This document shows, in pieces, positions 1-6,140 of a stretch of DNA of 6,140 nucleotides. The position numbers and the translations under genes were made by a program. Each line of letters opens with the position of its first letter. Position 1 is the stretch's first letter. The notes beneath the pieces are model-generated. The model did not search any database. It had not been told where the DNA came from and was given only the letters and a program-made list of their open reading frames with translations. Source of the stretch: Cohaesibacteraceae bacterium (GTDB lineage Bacteria > Pseudomonadota > Alphaproteobacteria > Rhizobiales > Cohaesibacteraceae); assembly GCA_016764535.1 (NCBI GenBank), contig JAESRR010000080.1:1-6140 (forward strand). Reading direction: 5' to 3'.

Positions 1-240
1 GCTTTCGCCTTTGCTTGCAACAGCCACAATCAAAAAGCTGTAGCCCACCATTGCTCCATTACCTATATTGCTCCGGCATTTGAAACTGACAGCCTTACCG
101 CCAGCGCAAGTGAAATTTCCCGAAGCGGTCGCTCGGGAATTTATGACATCACAATTACAAATCAGTCCAATGAAATAATTGCGCATTTTCGCGGACATTC
201 AAGAACAATCAAGGGCGTTCACATCGCCGTTGCAGACTGA
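1..240 (+). CDS. paaI: Phenylacetate-pathway acyl-CoA thioesterase PaaI, C-terminal part (5' end cut by window)
   Basis: Frame 1 is open from the first base to TGA at 238-240, giving 79 residues that start AFAFACNSHN and end HIAVAD. The segment matches the C-terminal half of PaaI, a single hotdog-fold thioesterase of about 140 residues. The recognisable stretches are AFAFACNS (start of the central-helix region), the strand IAPAFETDSLTASA and the conserved SGRSGIYDI followed by AHFRGHS. From knowledge of E. coli PaaI, the catalytic aspartate lies in an ADTAFAYACNS context, so here it would fall just before the window and cannot be checked. PaaI hydrolyses phenylacetyl-CoA and hydroxylated derivatives in the cytoplasm and is thought to rescue CoA when the pathway stalls. 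It precedes paaK by 38 nt on the same strand, consistent with one operon. Another hotdog thioesterase is possible, but the context makes PaaI most likely. Confidence 0.88.
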   Translation, partial: AFAFACNSHNQKAVAHHCSITYIAPAFETDSLTASASEISRSGRSGIYDITITNQSNEIIAHFRGHSRTIKGVHIAVAD

Positions 241-278
241 CATCCGGCTTTTGCAAGTCCGATATTTGGAGGAACATC

Positions 279-1589
279 ATGATTGATTTATCGCCCAAAG
301 CGAGTGATCTGGAGCCTATCGAAACCGCGAGCCGGGATGAAATTTCGTCATTACAGTTAAAACGTATGAAGTGGTCCGTCGAACATGCATACATGAATGT
401 CCCATTTTACCAGAAAAATTTTGATGATGCCGGTGTACATCCTGATGATCTAAAGACACTTGCTGATCTGGCCAAATTTCCTTTCACCGTAAAAAAAGAC
501 CTAAGAGAAAATTATCCGTTTGGAATGTTCGCGGTACCGCGGGAGAATATCAGCCGCATACATGCGTCATCCGGAACAACCGGGCAGCCAACAGTCGTCG
601 GATACACAAAAAACGATATAAAAACCTGGTCCAGGCTCGTAGCACGTTCAATCAGGGCTTCAGGTGGTCGTGCAGGAGACAAAATCCATATTGCCTATGG
701 ATATGGACTGTTTACAGGCGGTCTGGGTGCCCATTATGGCGCAGAAGAACTGGGTTGTACTGTTATTCCCGTTTCGGGAGGCATGACGGACCGGCAGGTA
801 CGCTTGATCGAGGACTTCACTCCAGACATCATTATGGTTACCCCGTCTTACATGTTGTCGATCCTTGATGGTTATAAAAAAACAGGTCTGGATCCCCGCG
901 CAAGTTCGTTAAAAGTAGGCATATTTGGTGCAGAACCATGGACAAACTCCATGCGAGAAGAGATCGAACAGGCTTTTGATATGCATGCGGTTGATATTTA
1001 TGGGTTGTCTGAAGTCATGGGCCCGGGTGTTGCAAATGAATGCGTGGAAACCAAAGACGGGCTGCATATCTGGGAAGATCATTTTTATCCTGAAATTATC
1101 GACCCGAAAACCGGAGATCCAGTAGCTGATGGCGAGCAAGGAGAACTTGTTTTTACAACACTCACCAAGGAAGGGCTGCCAATCATTCGCTATCGTACAC
1201 GTGATTTAACCAGACTGCTTCCCGGGACCGCCCGGTCGATGCGCCGTATGGAAAAAATCACCGGGCGTACAGATGACATGATGATTATCCGGGGAGTAAA
1301 CGTATTTCCTACGCAGATTGAAGAGCAGCTTTTGCGGTGTGGTGGCCTTGCCCCACATTATCAAATCGAAATCCGCCGTGAAGGACGCATGGACACTTTA
1401 CTGATCAAAGTCGAAGCCAATCATGACGCATCCAGCACCGATGCCCGCCTTGCAAGCGCCCGCGAACTTGAAAAACATATTAAAGACAATGTAGGCATCT
1501 CGGCCAGAGTAGATACAGGCGAGCCAAATTCGGTAGAACGTTCGCAGGGCAAAGCCAAACGCGTTGTAGATCTCAGACCAGCAGAATAA
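279..1589 (+). CDS. paaK: Phenylacetate--CoA ligase PaaK
   Basis: This 436-residue protein matches the family's usual length (about 430-440). It catalyses ATP-dependent activation of phenylacetate to phenylacetyl-CoA, giving AMP and PPi, the first committed step of the cytoplasmic pathway. Adenylate-forming (ANL) motifs are in order: the phosphate-binding loop SSGTTGQP at 97-104, YGLSEVMGPG at 241-250 (adenine/acyl-adenylate site), RYRTRDL at 304-310, GRTDDM at 329-334 (hinge region), RGVNVFP at 338-344, and a C-terminal GKAKRVVD at 424-431 holding the lysine expected for adenylation. No truncation or frameshift is visible. The ATG is supported by a strong Shine-Dalgarno GGAGGA at 268-273, five bases upstream. 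The gene lies between paaI and a TetR gene 13 nt downstream, so the three probably share a transcript. Identification is firm. The exact acyl substrate is inferred from the family and the adjacent epoxidase genes. Confidence 0.97.
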   Translation: MIDLSPKASDLEPIETASRDEISSLQLKRMKWSVEHAYMNVPFYQKNFDDAGVHPDDLKTLADLAKFPFTVKKDLRENYPFGMFAVPRENISRIHASSGTTGQPTVVGYTKNDIKTWSRLVARSIRASGGRAGDKIHIAYGYGLFTGGLGAHYGAEELGCTVIPVSGGMTDRQVRLIEDFTPDIIMVTPSYMLSILDGYKKTGLDPRASSLKVGIFGAEPWTNSMREEIEQAFDMHAVDIYGLSEVMGPGVANECVETKDGLHIWEDHFYPEIIDPKTGDPVADGEQGELVFTTLTKEGLPIIRYRTRDLTRLLPGTARSMRRMEKITGRTDDMMIIRGVNVFPTQIEEQLLRCGGLAPHYQIEIRREGRMDTLLIKVEANHDASSTDARLASARELEKHIKDNVGISARVDTGEPNSVERSQGKAKRVVDLRPAE

Positions 1590-1602
1590 TCAGGAAAATG
1601 GA

Positions 1603-2214
1603 ATGGCCCGCACCAGAGCCGCAGATTACGATGACAAACGCAGATCGATACTTGATCGGTCGGCAACGGCTTTTGCCTGCGAAGGTTATGACAAGACATC
1701 CATGGCACAAATCGCCAAAATATGCGGATTTTCAAAAGGGCTCCTGTATCACTATTACGAAAACAAGGAAGCGTTGCTGACCGACATATTGCGTACGCAT
1801 CTGGATGAACTCCTGGTTTGTGTAGGTAAAGCTGTAGAAACAAAACGCCCGCCGGTCGAGCAATTGCGCGTACTCTGTACAGAGCTTTTATATGCATATG
1901 AACACGCCGATGCAGAACACAAATTGCAACTCAACGAGCTGGGGTTTTTGCCTCCGGAAAAACAAACGAATTTAAAATCTCTGGAACGGCAGCTTGTCGA
2001 TATTTTTGCCCACGCTATTGTCGAAGCAAATCCGGCTCTCAAAACAACGCCCAAACTCGTTAAACCACTTACAATGAGCCAGTTCGGCATGCTGAACTGG
2101 TCACATCTTTGGTTTCGACCCGATGGTGACATGGATCGGGCCGGGTACGCCAATGTTGTGACAACACTTATCGTGAACGGATCGGCACCACTGGTCATTC
2201 CTTCGACAAGTTAA
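1603..2214 (+). CDS. paaR: TetR/AcrR-family transcriptional regulator, probable PaaR of the phenylacetate genes
   Basis: This 203-residue protein has a TetR-type N-terminal DNA-binding domain at about residues 10-60. The helix-turn-helix is visible as TSMAQIAKICGFSKGLLYHY (32-51), followed by the family-typical YENKEALL. The rest (about 65-203) is the variable, mostly helical ligand-binding and dimerisation domain and shows no motif I can assign. The chosen ATG has AGGA at 1592-1595, seven bases upstream; another ATG at 1598 opens a different, short frame. It follows paaK by 13 nt, so the two are very likely co-transcribed. TetR-type PaaR repressors that respond to phenylacetyl-CoA are known in betaproteobacteria, Thermus and actinobacteria, whereas E. 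coli uses the unrelated PaaX. The role as repressor of paaABCDE and/or its own operon, with phenylacetyl-CoA as ligand, is inferred from position only. The TetR family call is firm and the gene symbol less so. Confidence 0.85.
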   Translation: MARTRAADYDDKRRSILDRSATAFACEGYDKTSMAQIAKICGFSKGLLYHYYENKEALLTDILRTHLDELLVCVGKAVETKRPPVEQLRVLCTELLYAYEHADAEHKLQLNELGFLPPEKQTNLKSLERQLVDIFAHAIVEANPALKTTPKLVKPLTMSQFGMLNWSHLWFRPDGDMDRAGYANVVTTLIVNGSAPLVIPSTS

Positions 2215-2265
2215 TGTTGAGTGCGAGAACAACGACAGTACCAGCGGGTGAAATTTCCATTCTGA
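2215..2265. other. Convergent intergenic gap between the TetR gene and paaE
   Basis: These 51 bp separate the stop codons of two convergent genes. No GC-rich hairpin followed by a T-run is visible on either strand; only weak matches occur, such as GTTG/CAAC around 2216-2235. Either termination is Rho-dependent, or the transcripts overlap into each other's 3' ends. Confidence 0.6.
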
Positions 2266-3345
2266 TTACATTTCATCGAAATCTACTGTGACCTTTTGGC
2301 TTTTTGGTCTTGATTGGCAGGTCAATACAAATCCAGCTTCAACTTCCCATTGCTCAAGGGAATAATTAATAGCCATATCGACCTCACCTGAAGTTACTTT
2401 TGCACGACAGGTACAACACATCCCGCCTTTGCATGAATATGGAACTTCCAGTTTCATACGAATGGCAAGATCAATAATGGTTTCTCCAGGCTGCAGTTCC
2501 CCGGTATATCTCGCACCATCCGTCAGTATTGTAACTGTTGAAACGTGATCGACGGCCTTGATGTCTTTTGCGACATGAGCGCCGTGTGGGTTGCTCCCAT
2601 CTGCCGGTGTAAAATATTCCGTATGCACAATTGTATCCGCCACACCCAGATCACTTAATACCTTTCGGGCAGTTTCTATCATTTCTCCAGGGCCGCAAAG
2701 AAAGAAATGATCAATCGTTACCGCCGGAAGAACATGGGTCAGGAAACTACGAATTTTACTATCTGAAAATCGCCCATTGAGTATTTCAAGTTCCTGCTCT
2801 TCGCGGGTATAGACATAAAACACAGAGAACCGTCCCATATACATGTCTTTAAGTGCATCAAGCTCGTCCTTGAATATTGTAGATTGGGAAGATTTGTTGC
2901 CATAGAATAGAAAGAACTTGCTGTTTGTGGCTCTCGACAGAACTTCCCGGATCATTGATATAACAGGCGTAATACCTGATCCTGCTACAAAGGCGGCATA
3001 TACAATCGAATTTTCAGCTTTCTCAGGTAAAACAAATCGTCCGGAGGGTGGCATGACTTCAAGACTATCTCCGGAATTTAGACTATTCATCGCAAAATTG
3101 GAGAATCGTCCACCGTCAACACTTTTGATCGCTACCGATATGGTCTCTTGTTTTGGAGCAGAACAGATCGAATAGGACCTTCTGACATTCTCGCCATCAA
3201 TCGGGGCATTTAGTGTCAAATATTGTCCGGGTACAAATTGATATTCATTCGCAAGTTCATCAGGTATTGAAAATGTCAGTGAAACAGCTTCCGATGTCTC
3301 GGATGTAATCGACTGAATGGTAAGATTGTGGAACCCTGGGGTCAT
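2266..3345 (-). CDS. paaE: Phenylacetyl-CoA epoxidase reductase subunit PaaE
   Basis: This 359-residue flavin/iron-sulfur reductase (E. coli PaaE is about 356) passes electrons from NADPH to the PaaA diiron centre. Domain order is an FAD-binding beta-barrel (about 1-110) with VPGQYLTL at 38-45 and RRSYSICS at 55-62; a pyridine-nucleotide domain (about 111-235) with AGSGITPVISMIR at 121-133 and CGPGEMI at 217-223; then a C-terminal plant-type ferredoxin domain (about 268-359). The [2Fe-2S] ligands fit C305, C310, C313 and C343, the usual C-x4-C-x2-C...C pattern. An additional C311 sits directly beside a ligand. It is the last gene of the paaABCDE run, 33 nt after paaD. The ATG has only a weak CAGG about seven bases upstream, so translation may depend partly on the preceding gene. 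It ends with TAA and faces the TetR gene. Identification is firm from architecture and operon position. Confidence 0.96.
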   Translation of the reverse strand: MTPGFHNLTIQSITSETSEAVSLTFSIPDELANEYQFVPGQYLTLNAPIDGENVRRSYSICSAPKQETISVAIKSVDGGRFSNFAMNSLNSGDSLEVMPPSGRFVLPEKAENSIVYAAFVAGSGITPVISMIREVLSRATNSKFFLFYGNKSSQSTIFKDELDALKDMYMGRFSVFYVYTREEQELEILNGRFSDSKIRSFLTHVLPAVTIDHFFLCGPGEMIETARKVLSDLGVADTIVHTEYFTPADGSNPHGAHVAKDIKAVDHVSTVTILTDGARYTGELQPGETIIDLAIRMKLEVPYSCKGGMCCTCRAKVTSGEVDMAINYSLEQWEVEAGFVLTCQSRPKSQKVTVDFDEM

Positions 3346-3378
3346 TGATTTTGCCTGATCGTTTTGGGAGCAATCGCC

Positions 3379-3888
3379 CTAGATACATTTAAAATATTCA
3401 AAAGGTTCAAGACATTTGTTGCATTTGTACAAAGCCTTGCATGCGGTTGATCCAAATTCCGACGACAAAACAGTATCATCGGATTTGCATTGCGGACATG
3501 AGACTTCATCTTCACCAAACAACGCCCGGCGCGATGACTTGCCAACGGGTGGCGCAATACCGTAAGCCAGCAGTTTTTTTCTTGCAGTATTGGTCAACCA
3601 GTCTGTTGTCCAGGCCGGAGACAAAACTGTTTTTACAACAATTTTGTCAAAGCCCGCTTTTACAAGCGACAACTCAATATCGACCACAAACATACTCATT
3701 GCCGGACATCCGGTGTAAGTCGGCGTAATTGTTACTTCCACCGTGCCATCAGTTAGCAGATCGATGTTACGCAACACCCCGAGATCTTCGATGGTTAACG
3801 CAGGAACTTCAGGATCCAACACTTCGGCTACAGCGTTCCAGGCGCGCTGTTGAGAAGACACAGGTTGATCACGTGAAATTTCGCCCAT
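3379..3888 (-). CDS. paaD: PaaD, MIP18/DUF59-type maturation factor of the phenylacetyl-CoA epoxidase
   Basis: This 169-residue protein (E. coli PaaD is about 165) has two parts. Residues about 14-110 form a DUF59/MIP18-like domain with LDPEVPALTIEDLGVLR (24-40) and TPTYTGCPAM (55-64), whose C61 is the conserved cysteine of the family. Residues about 131-169 form a cysteine-rich tail with C131, C134, C150, C156, C159 and C168, ending in the characteristic STACKALYKC and LEPFEYFKC; this tail probably binds zinc or an iron-sulfur cluster. PaaD is required for phenylacetate growth in E. coli but is not part of the purified epoxidase, and is thought to help assemble the PaaE cluster or PaaA diiron site. 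It starts 8 nt after paaC. Its Shine-Dalgarno AGGTGAT overlaps the paaC TAG stop, suggesting translational coupling. Some databases call this family PaaJ, a naming issue only. Confidence 0.95.
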   Translation of the reverse strand: MGEISRDQPVSSQQRAWNAVAEVLDPEVPALTIEDLGVLRNIDLLTDGTVEVTITPTYTGCPAMSMFVVDIELSLVKAGFDKIVVKTVLSPAWTTDWLTNTARKKLLAYGIAPPVGKSSRRALFGEDEVSCPQCKSDDTVLSSEFGSTACKALYKCNKCLEPFEYFKCI

Positions 3889-3896
3889 TACATCAC

Positions 3897-4652
3897 CTAC
3901 CAGGTTTCACCAGGATACGAACGCTGAAGATATTGCATGGGACTCAATAAATGCCCCAAATGCTCAGTGTGTTCTCCGGAGCGACCACCTATTTGCATCC
4001 AGCAATCATCCGGCCTTGAAATCGTCGCTCTTGCCAACACAGCATTGATCGTTTCATTCCATTCCGAACGCAGTGTTTCCGGATCAATTGCAAGCCCGCG
4101 TTTTACAAGTCCGGCTGTGATTTCATCCACATCAAACAACTCGCCAGTATACATCCACAGACCGTCAACTGCCGCTTCAATCCTGCTGTGACTTTCGGGT
4201 GTCCCGTCACCAAGGCGAATAAACCACTCCGAGGAATGCCTTAGATGATAAGCAACTTCTTTCTCCGCCTTTGCAGCAAGCCCCGACAATATTACATCAC
4301 CGGACGATTTTAACGCCGTCCAGAACGGCAACATGAATGCCGAGAAAAATAACTGGCGCGTGATCGTAACTGCGAAATCAGCATTGGGTTGTTCCACCAA
4401 CAGACAATTGGTGTATTGGCGCTCGACCCGAAAAAAGCAAATATCGTCTTCTGTCCTGCCTTTTCCTTCAAGTCTGGCGGCATGGGAATACAATATCCGT
4501 GCCTGTCCTATCAAATCGAGCGCAATGTTGGACAGTGCGACATCTTCTTCAATATGTGAGGCATGCCCACACCACTCGGACAATCTTTGACTGAGAATAA
4601 TTGCGTCATCTGCCAGACGAACCACATAGGTGTAAAGAACGTTATCTGTCAT
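3897..4652 (-). CDS. paaC: Phenylacetyl-CoA epoxidase structural subunit PaaC
   Basis: This 251-residue protein (E. coli PaaC is 248) is the ferritin-like partner of PaaA. PaaA and PaaC form the catalytic core of the epoxidase, but PaaC is not the catalytic subunit; its role is structural and in CoA-substrate positioning. Conserved family segments are SEWCGHASHIEEDVALSNIA (25-44) continuing into LDLIGQAR (45-52), AKAEKEVAYHLRHSSEWFIR (127-146) with LGDGTPESH (147-155), GLWMYTGELF (164-173), and GGRSGEHTEHLG (222-233) near the C terminus. The protein ends YPGETW, like its relatives. The ATG lies 12 nt after the paaB stop. AAGG overlapping that stop is the best ribosome-binding candidate, about ten bases upstream, which is rather distant. 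The frame is intact throughout. Neighbours paaB upstream and paaD downstream are tightly spaced, as in a single operon. Confidence 0.96.
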   Translation of the reverse strand: MTDNVLYTYVVRLADDAIILSQRLSEWCGHASHIEEDVALSNIALDLIGQARILYSHAARLEGKGRTEDDICFFRVERQYTNCLLVEQPNADFAVTITRQLFFSAFMLPFWTALKSSGDVILSGLAAKAEKEVAYHLRHSSEWFIRLGDGTPESHSRIEAAVDGLWMYTGELFDVDEITAGLVKRGLAIDPETLRSEWNETINAVLARATISRPDDCWMQIGGRSGEHTEHLGHLLSPMQYLQRSYPGETW

Positions 4653-4664
4653 TACTTTGCAGCC

Positions 4665-4952
4665 TTACATATTGCCTACGTCTTCGGGCAGTTCATAAAA
4701 TGTCGGATGGCGATAGATTTTGTCTGCCGCCGGGTCAAACATCATGCCGCCGTCACCTGGGTCACTTGCATGAATGTCACTCGAACGCACAACCCAAAGT
4801 GAGTTACCTTCCTCACGCCTGGTGTAGATATCTCTCGCAGCCTGCATCGCCATCTCGGCGTCGGCAGCGTGAATAGACCCTGCGTGCCGATGTGCATTTC
4901 CATTGCGCGCCCGAATAAAGACTTCCCAGATAGGGGTGATATTTTCAGTCAT
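4665..4952 (-). CDS. paaB: Phenylacetyl-CoA epoxidase subunit PaaB
   Basis: With the ATG at 4952 the product is 95 residues, exactly the length I recall for E. coli PaaB, starting MTENITPIWEVFIRAR. Family hallmarks are WEVFIRARNGNAHRHAGSIH (9-28), DAEMAMQAARDIYTRREEG (31-49), SLWVVRSSDI (51-60), and the C-terminal FDPAADKIYRHPTFYELPED (72-91). PaaB is a small subunit that bridges PaaAC heterodimers in the epoxidase and is needed for activity. The frame continues upstream to another ATG at 5057, but those 35 residues lie inside paaA and have no counterpart in PaaB, so the inner start is preferred. The gene begins 22 nt after paaA. A purine-rich GGATCGAGA upstream of the ATG is a weak ribosome-binding site. 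There is no cofactor motif, as expected. Confidence 0.95.
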   Translation of the reverse strand: MTENITPIWEVFIRARNGNAHRHAGSIHAADAEMAMQAARDIYTRREEGNSLWVVRSSDIHASDPGDGGMMFDPAADKIYRHPTFYELPEDVGNM

Positions 4953-4974
4953 TTTCGTATCTCGATCCGTCAAT

Positions 4975-5964
4975 TCAGGCTGCTGATTGCGCCATCCGTG
5001 ATTTCTGTTTTTCCGCGTAGACAAGTGCAGCTTCGCGAACCCAGGCACCATTTTCATGGGCTGAAATTCGGTCCTTCAAACGTTGTTTGTTACAAACTCC
5101 ATGACCGGCAATCACTCTTTTAAATTCTGCCCAGTCTGGCTCGCCATATTTCCAGTTCCCCGAAACCTCATCGAAAACCAAATCTGGATCCGGTAAAGTC
5201 ACGCCGAGTATTTTGGCCTGAGGAACTGTAGCGTCGACAAATTTTTGACGCAGATCATCGTTGGTAAATCGCTTGATCTTCCATCTCATACTATTGCTGG
5301 AATGTTCTGAAACACCATCAGATGGTCCAAACATCATCAGGGATGGCCACCACATGCGATTGACGGCATCCTGAACCATTTCTTTTAAATCTTCAGATCC
5401 CTTCATCATCTGCAACAAAAGCTCATACCCCTGTCGCTGATGAAAACTCTCTTCCTTGCAAACGCGAATCATTGCTCGCGCATATGGACCGTAAGAACAA
5501 CGACAGAGAGGAATTTGGTTCATTATTGCCGCACCATCAACAAGCCAGCCGACCACACCGACATCAGCCCAATTGAGGGTTGGGTAGTTGAAAATTGATG
5601 AATACTTGGCTTTCCCTGACAGAAGTTGATCCACCAGATGTTCCCGGGTTACTCCAAGGGTTTCGGCTGCACAATATAGATACAATCCATGCCCACCCTC
5701 ATCCTGTATCTTGGCCAACAGGGCTGCCTTGCGCTTCAGGCTGGGAGCACGTGTGACCCAGTTACCTTCCGGCAGCATTCCCACAATTTCAGAATGCGCG
5801 TGTTGAGAGATTTGCCTGATCAAAGTTTTCCGATAGGCCGCAGGCATCCAGTCATTTGGTTCGATCTTTTCCTCGCGATCGATACGTGCCTGAAAAGCTG
5901 TCATTTTTTGTTCGTCATCAATCGTCGAAACAACAGTTTCACTATTAAGTGCCTGGGTGTACAT
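4975..5964 (-). CDS. paaA: Phenylacetyl-CoA epoxidase catalytic diiron subunit PaaA
   Basis: This 329-residue ferritin-like diiron monooxygenase subunit converts phenylacetyl-CoA and O2 to the ring-1,2-epoxide. Expected iron ligands are present: E59 in [14 protein letters not shown]89 and H92 in QDEGGHG, D143 in GWLVDGAA, and E172 and H175 in [11 protein letters not shown]. These correspond, at a constant offset of 17, to E42, E72, H75, D126, E155 and H158 as I recall the E. coli protein. Other hallmarks are [15 protein letters not shown] (38-52), [11 protein letters not shown] (120-130), [13 protein letters not shown] (232-244) and VPDPDL-like LPDPDL (257-262). The protein is about 20 residues longer than E. 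coli PaaA, with most of the excess at the N terminus ([13 protein letters not shown]...). The ATG at 5964 is preferred because AGAGGA lies six bases upstream. The frame stays open further upstream, but that stretch shows no family similarity. It is the first gene of the epoxidase operon. Confidence 0.96.
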   Translation of the reverse strand: MYTQALNSETVVSTIDDEQKMTAFQARIDREEKIEPNDWMPAAYRKTLIRQISQHAHSEIVGMLPEGNWVTRAPSLKRKAALLAKIQDEGGHGLYLYCAAETLGVTREHLVDQLLSGKAKYSSIFNYPTLNWADVGVVGWLVDGAAIMNQIPLCRCSYGPYARAMIRVCKEESFHQRQGYELLLQMMKGSEDLKEMVQDAVNRMWWPSLMMFGPSDGVSEHSSNSMRWKIKRFTNDDLRQKFVDATVPQAKILGVTLPDPDLVFDEVSGNWKYGEPDWAEFKRVIAGHGVCNKQRLKDRISAHENGAWVREAALVYAEKQKSRMAQSAA

Positions 5965-5970
5965 AACCAG

Positions 5971-5976
5971 TCCTCT
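5971..5976 (-). promoter_or_regulatory. Ribosome binding site that fixes the paaA start
   Basis: AGAGGA on the minus strand lies six bases upstream of the ATG at 5964. It is the only good Shine-Dalgarno match in the leader and supports that ATG over the upstream TTG at 6096. Confidence 0.8.
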
Positions 5977-6007
5977 TGTTTCTGAATGTGCTCTGTTCTG
6001 GCTTATC

Positions 6008-6035
6008 AATATGTCACAACAATAAACAATTTCAA
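6008..6035 (-). promoter_or_regulatory. Candidate sigma-70 promoter for paaABCDE
   Basis: On the minus strand TTGAAA (6035-6030, five of six matches to the -35 consensus) is followed after 16 bp by CATATT (6013-6008, four of six matches to the -10). Transcription would start near position 6001, leaving a leader of about 37 nt before the paaA ATG, which fits the ribosome-binding site. The region is AT-rich compared with the flanking genes. This is a by-eye prediction; the -10 match is modest and other alignments are possible. Confidence 0.4.
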
Positions 6036-6053
6036 TCCATTTTTGTAACATAT
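6009..6053. repeat. Inverted repeat in the paaA promoter region, candidate operator
   Basis: ATATGTCACAA at 6009-6019 and TTGTAACATAT at 6043-6053 are inverted copies matching at 10 of 11 positions, separated by 23 bp. Similarity extends weakly outward: three of the next five bases also agree. The proximal arm overlaps the candidate -10 and the distal arm lies just upstream of the -35, so a protein bound to both arms would cover the promoter. It does not resemble the E. coli PaaX operator as I recall it. Whether the TetR regulator of this locus binds here is inference; TetR operators are usually shorter-spaced palindromes. Confidence 0.45.
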
Positions 6054-6140
6054 TTATCCAAGCAGTAATTTTCTCATCAAAAAGTCTATCTTTCAATAAC
6101 TTGAGAAGCGGTGGAAGAATTCTGTTTCGGGAGCAGGCAA
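6054..6140. other. Upstream flank of the paaA promoter, no gene recognised
   Basis: These last 87 bp show no recognisable coding sequence. One minus-strand frame, continuous with paaA, is open to the window edge but has no family similarity. On the plus strand GGGAGCAGG at 6129-6137 could be a ribosome binding site for a divergent gene starting beyond the window, which cannot be tested here. Confidence 0.4.

Noticed and set aside
1421..1897. 158-codon open frame on the minus strand across the paaK/TetR junction
   Set aside because: It is antisense to two well-supported genes, has no recognisable domain, and its composition is typical of a shadow frame.
1755..2198. 147-codon minus-strand open frame inside the TetR gene
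   Set aside because: It is antisense to a protein with a clear TetR DNA-binding domain; its serine-rich product shows no recognisable motif.
3619..3648. GACAAAA/TTTTGTC inverted repeat in paaD
   Set aside because: A 7-bp AT-rich stem with a 15-nt loop within a conserved coding region; chance is sufficient.
4953..5057. 35-codon N-terminal extension of PaaB from the ATG at 5057
   Set aside because: The extension overlaps paaA and matches nothing in PaaB; the 95-residue form from 4952 equals the usual family length.
6007..6020. CRP- or FNR-like site around TGTGACATATTGATA (minus strand) before paaA
   Set aside because: Only one half-site is present; the second half (TCACA or ATCAA at the correct spacing) is missing.
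1..6140. A previously undescribed multi-gene system
   Set aside because: Every gene in the window fits the known phenylacetate pathway with its normal order and intact motifs. There is no unexplained gene and no sign of transfer or insertion.

Overview
The window carries most of a bacterial phenylacetate (Paa) catabolic locus, at the level of phenylacetyl-CoA formation and ring epoxidation. Seven complete genes and one partial gene are recognisable. They form two convergent groups that meet in a 51-bp gap. I see no mobile element, RNA gene or CRISPR array. Base composition looks moderate, by eye near or a little under half G+C. Protein similarity to known Paa proteins points to a proteobacterium. 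A TetR-type regulator next to paaK, instead of the PaaX repressor of E. coli, suggests a lineage other than the enterics, possibly an alpha- or betaproteobacterium. I cannot fix the genus.

Plus-strand group (1-2214): the 3' part of paaI (hotdog acyl-CoA thioesterase, cut by the window edge), then paaK (phenylacetate-CoA ligase), then a TetR/AcrR-family regulator 13 nt downstream of paaK. Spacing is 38 nt between paaI and paaK, so the three are probably co-transcribed from a promoter upstream of the window.

Minus-strand group (5964 down to 2266): paaA, paaB, paaC, paaD and paaE in the canonical order, with gaps of 22, 12, 8 and 33 nt. These encode the multicomponent phenylacetyl-CoA 1,2-epoxidase: PaaA is the diiron catalytic subunit, PaaC its structural partner, PaaB a bridging subunit, PaaE the FAD/[2Fe-2S] reductase, and PaaD a probable iron-sulfur/diiron assembly factor. 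Upstream of paaA (5965-6140) is an AT-rich leader with a good ribosome binding site, a plausible sigma-70 promoter, and a long-armed inverted repeat that brackets the -35 element and overlaps the -10.

How they work together: PaaK activates phenylacetate to phenylacetyl-CoA, PaaABCE epoxidises the ring using NADPH and O2, PaaD helps mature the complex, and PaaI can hydrolyse stalled CoA thioesters to relieve CoA sequestration. The TetR protein is the obvious candidate repressor, with phenylacetyl-CoA as the likely inducer. The later steps (paaG, paaZ, paaF, paaH, paaJ) are not in the window. The locus is a well-known pathway. The features most worth a second look are regulatory: the inverted repeat before paaA and the TetR gene tied to paaK.
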